Part shown: positions 20,692 through 21,322 of the stretch, piece after piece
Position numbering within the stretch: position 1 is the stretch's first letter
Layout: each line of letters starts with the position of its first letter
Origin: Thermodesulfobacteriota bacterium
GTDB taxonomy: Bacteria > Desulfobacterota_D > UBA1144 > Nemesobacterales > UBA2774
Reading direction: 5' to 3'
Assembly: GCA_035325995.1 (NCBI GenBank)
Contig: DAOKYU010000020.1
Location: 1 to 21,322 of the forward strand
DNA length: 21,322 bases
Notes under the pieces: model-generated
Database searches by the model: none
What the model saw: the letters and a program-made list of their open reading frames with translations, nothing else
What the model was told of the DNA's origin: nothing
Translations under genes and position numbers: made by a program

Positions 20692-20880
20692 GCCATCCTG
20701 TACTCCATCTCTTCCATCTCCTTGATCCTGTCGTTCCCGCCGACGCCTAGCCCCGCCTTCCGCTTGACGGATATCTGCGCTATATCCTCCGTGAAGAAAT
20801 CCTCGTCCAGAATCTCCGACACGAGCGCGGCCCTACGCCCCGCCTCAGTCTTTATCGAATCGAAATCTATATCCAGCTAT
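20685..20880 (-). pseudogene. Tape-measure fragment (internal piece plus shared tail)
   Basis: The frame reads LDIDFDSIKTEAG...GGNDRIKEMEEMEYRMAA and stop. The first part is about 97 percent identical in DNA to the short tape measure (17870-18031), and the tail matches the EEWEYRLAA end of that copy. A TAG stop stands directly before the first matching codon and there is no start codon, so it is a remnant. It is joined upstream to unrelated GC-rich DNA leading to the 20931 gene. It shows that at least a third tape-measure copy once existed here. Confidence 0.8.
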
Positions 20881-20895
20881 CTCGCCCTCCCACAA

Positions 20896-20930
20896 TTGCT
20901 TTTTCCCGCTCTTCCTCTAAACTTTTCCAC
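20896..20930 (+). promoter_or_regulatory. Possible leaderless promoter of the secreted-protein gene
   Basis: TTGCTT (20896-20901), 16 nt, TAAACT (20918-20923), then 7 nt to ATG at 20931. The boxes are weak, but no ribosome-binding site exists upstream (CTCTAAACTTTTCCAC), which favours a leaderless start. Confidence 0.35.
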
Positions 20931-21260
20931 ATGCGGCTCTTCATCCCGATCCTGCTTCTCGCGATAACCACGCTCGCCCCGTCTCTTGCCCTCGCTGACC
21001 CTCCCCCCTACCAAGACATCTGCGAGGTGGATTCCAACTACCTCTGCACATCCAAAGGGAAAAAGGCCTACGTCAAATCCGGCCGCGACAAAACATCCCT
21101 CGGTAAAATCGTCGCCCTCGTCTGGCTCGACAGGGGCGAACCCCTCTCGCTCTCGCCGCGGGTCGAAGCCTGCAAAAACGGCTACTACTACGTTATCGCC
21201 CCCACAGGCCAAAAATCCGACCGGTTCCTCATCGACACAATCCTCGTCGAAACCAAATAA
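20931..21260 (+). CDS. Small secreted protein with signal peptide
   Basis: This 109-residue protein has a signal peptide (MRLFIPILLLAITTLAPSLALA, cleavage likely after A22) and an 87-residue mature domain with three Cys (31, 39, 81), a basic SKGKKAYVKSGRDK stretch and strands VALVWLD and GYYYVIA. I do not recognise the family. It is GC-rich, in contrast to the AT-rich plus-strand genes to its left, so it may belong to the chromosome or another module. No Shine-Dalgarno sequence precedes the ATG. It begins about 50 nt after the tape-measure fragment is cut off, so the recombination boundary lies in its promoter region. Bases 21261-21322 hold no recognisable gene. Confidence 0.65.
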   Translation: MRLFIPILLLAITTLAPSLALADPPPYQDICEVDSNYLCTSKGKKAYVKSGRDKTSLGKIVALVWLDRGEPLSLSPRVEACKNGYYYVIAPTGQKSDRFLIDTILVETK

Positions 21261-21322
21261 CACGACTCCGTCATTGCTGTAGATGTTAAGTAATTCGGGG
21301 ACAGGATTTAAGGAACTCTGCC

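Overview
The window is a tail-and-lysis segment of a long-tailed (siphovirus-like) prophage or prophage remnant in a Gram-negative bacterium. Evidence: a tape-measure gene, discoidin-like and gp80-like virion genes, a giant tail-tip/receptor-binding gene, a GH19-type endolysin with a holin candidate, and lipoproteins with lipoboxes. Gaps between phage genes hold short dispersed repeats of the type ending in GGAATCC or GAGCGAGCGAGGAAT, common in Desulfobacterota-like ('deltaproteobacterial') genomes. The host phylum is a low-confidence guess. No head, integrase, repressor, tRNA, rRNA or CRISPR feature is visible.

Layout, read along the minus strand in transcription order. (1) 20.9-11.7 kb, tape-measure region: a fragment (20685-20880), a short tape-measure paralogue (17386-19605) and a full-length tape measure (11686-15984). 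Between them lie AT-rich plus-strand genes for a lipoprotein and two related zinc-ribbon membrane proteins. (2) 11.1-4.1 kb, tail tip: a discoidin-like virion protein, a duplicated gp80-like protein, a 1443-residue tail-tip/adhesin fusion and a 150-residue accessory protein. (3) 3.9-3.1 kb, lysis: GH19 endolysin and overlapping holin candidate, preceded by a large hairpin. (4) 2.9-2.5 kb: a self-contained secreted-protein gene with a palindromic operator candidate and its own terminator (moron-like). (5) 2.03-0.36 kb: a tightly coupled five-gene run (small helical protein, HExxH lipoprotein, membrane coiled-coil protein, zinc-ribbon peptide, DUF3307 membrane protein). A convergent plus-strand Cys-rich small gene lies at the left edge.

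The most unusual part is 13.6-20.9 kb. The tape-measure gene is present as a full copy, a shortened copy and a scrap. Full and short copies share a 436-bp block that reads as identical but have unrelated, AT-rich N-terminal modules. Each variable N-terminus is abutted head-to-head by an AT-rich plus-strand gene for a lipoprotein or small membrane protein. Three of these have a -10 box exactly 6 nt before the ATG, which predicts leaderless mRNAs. The short copy and the scrap both end in the same EExEYRxAA tail followed by the same repeats. I infer a modular locus in which tape-measure N-termini travel with small envelope proteins. Because some known superinfection-exclusion lipoproteins act on tape-measure proteins, these could be matched exclusion/immunity factors. 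That function is a hypothesis.
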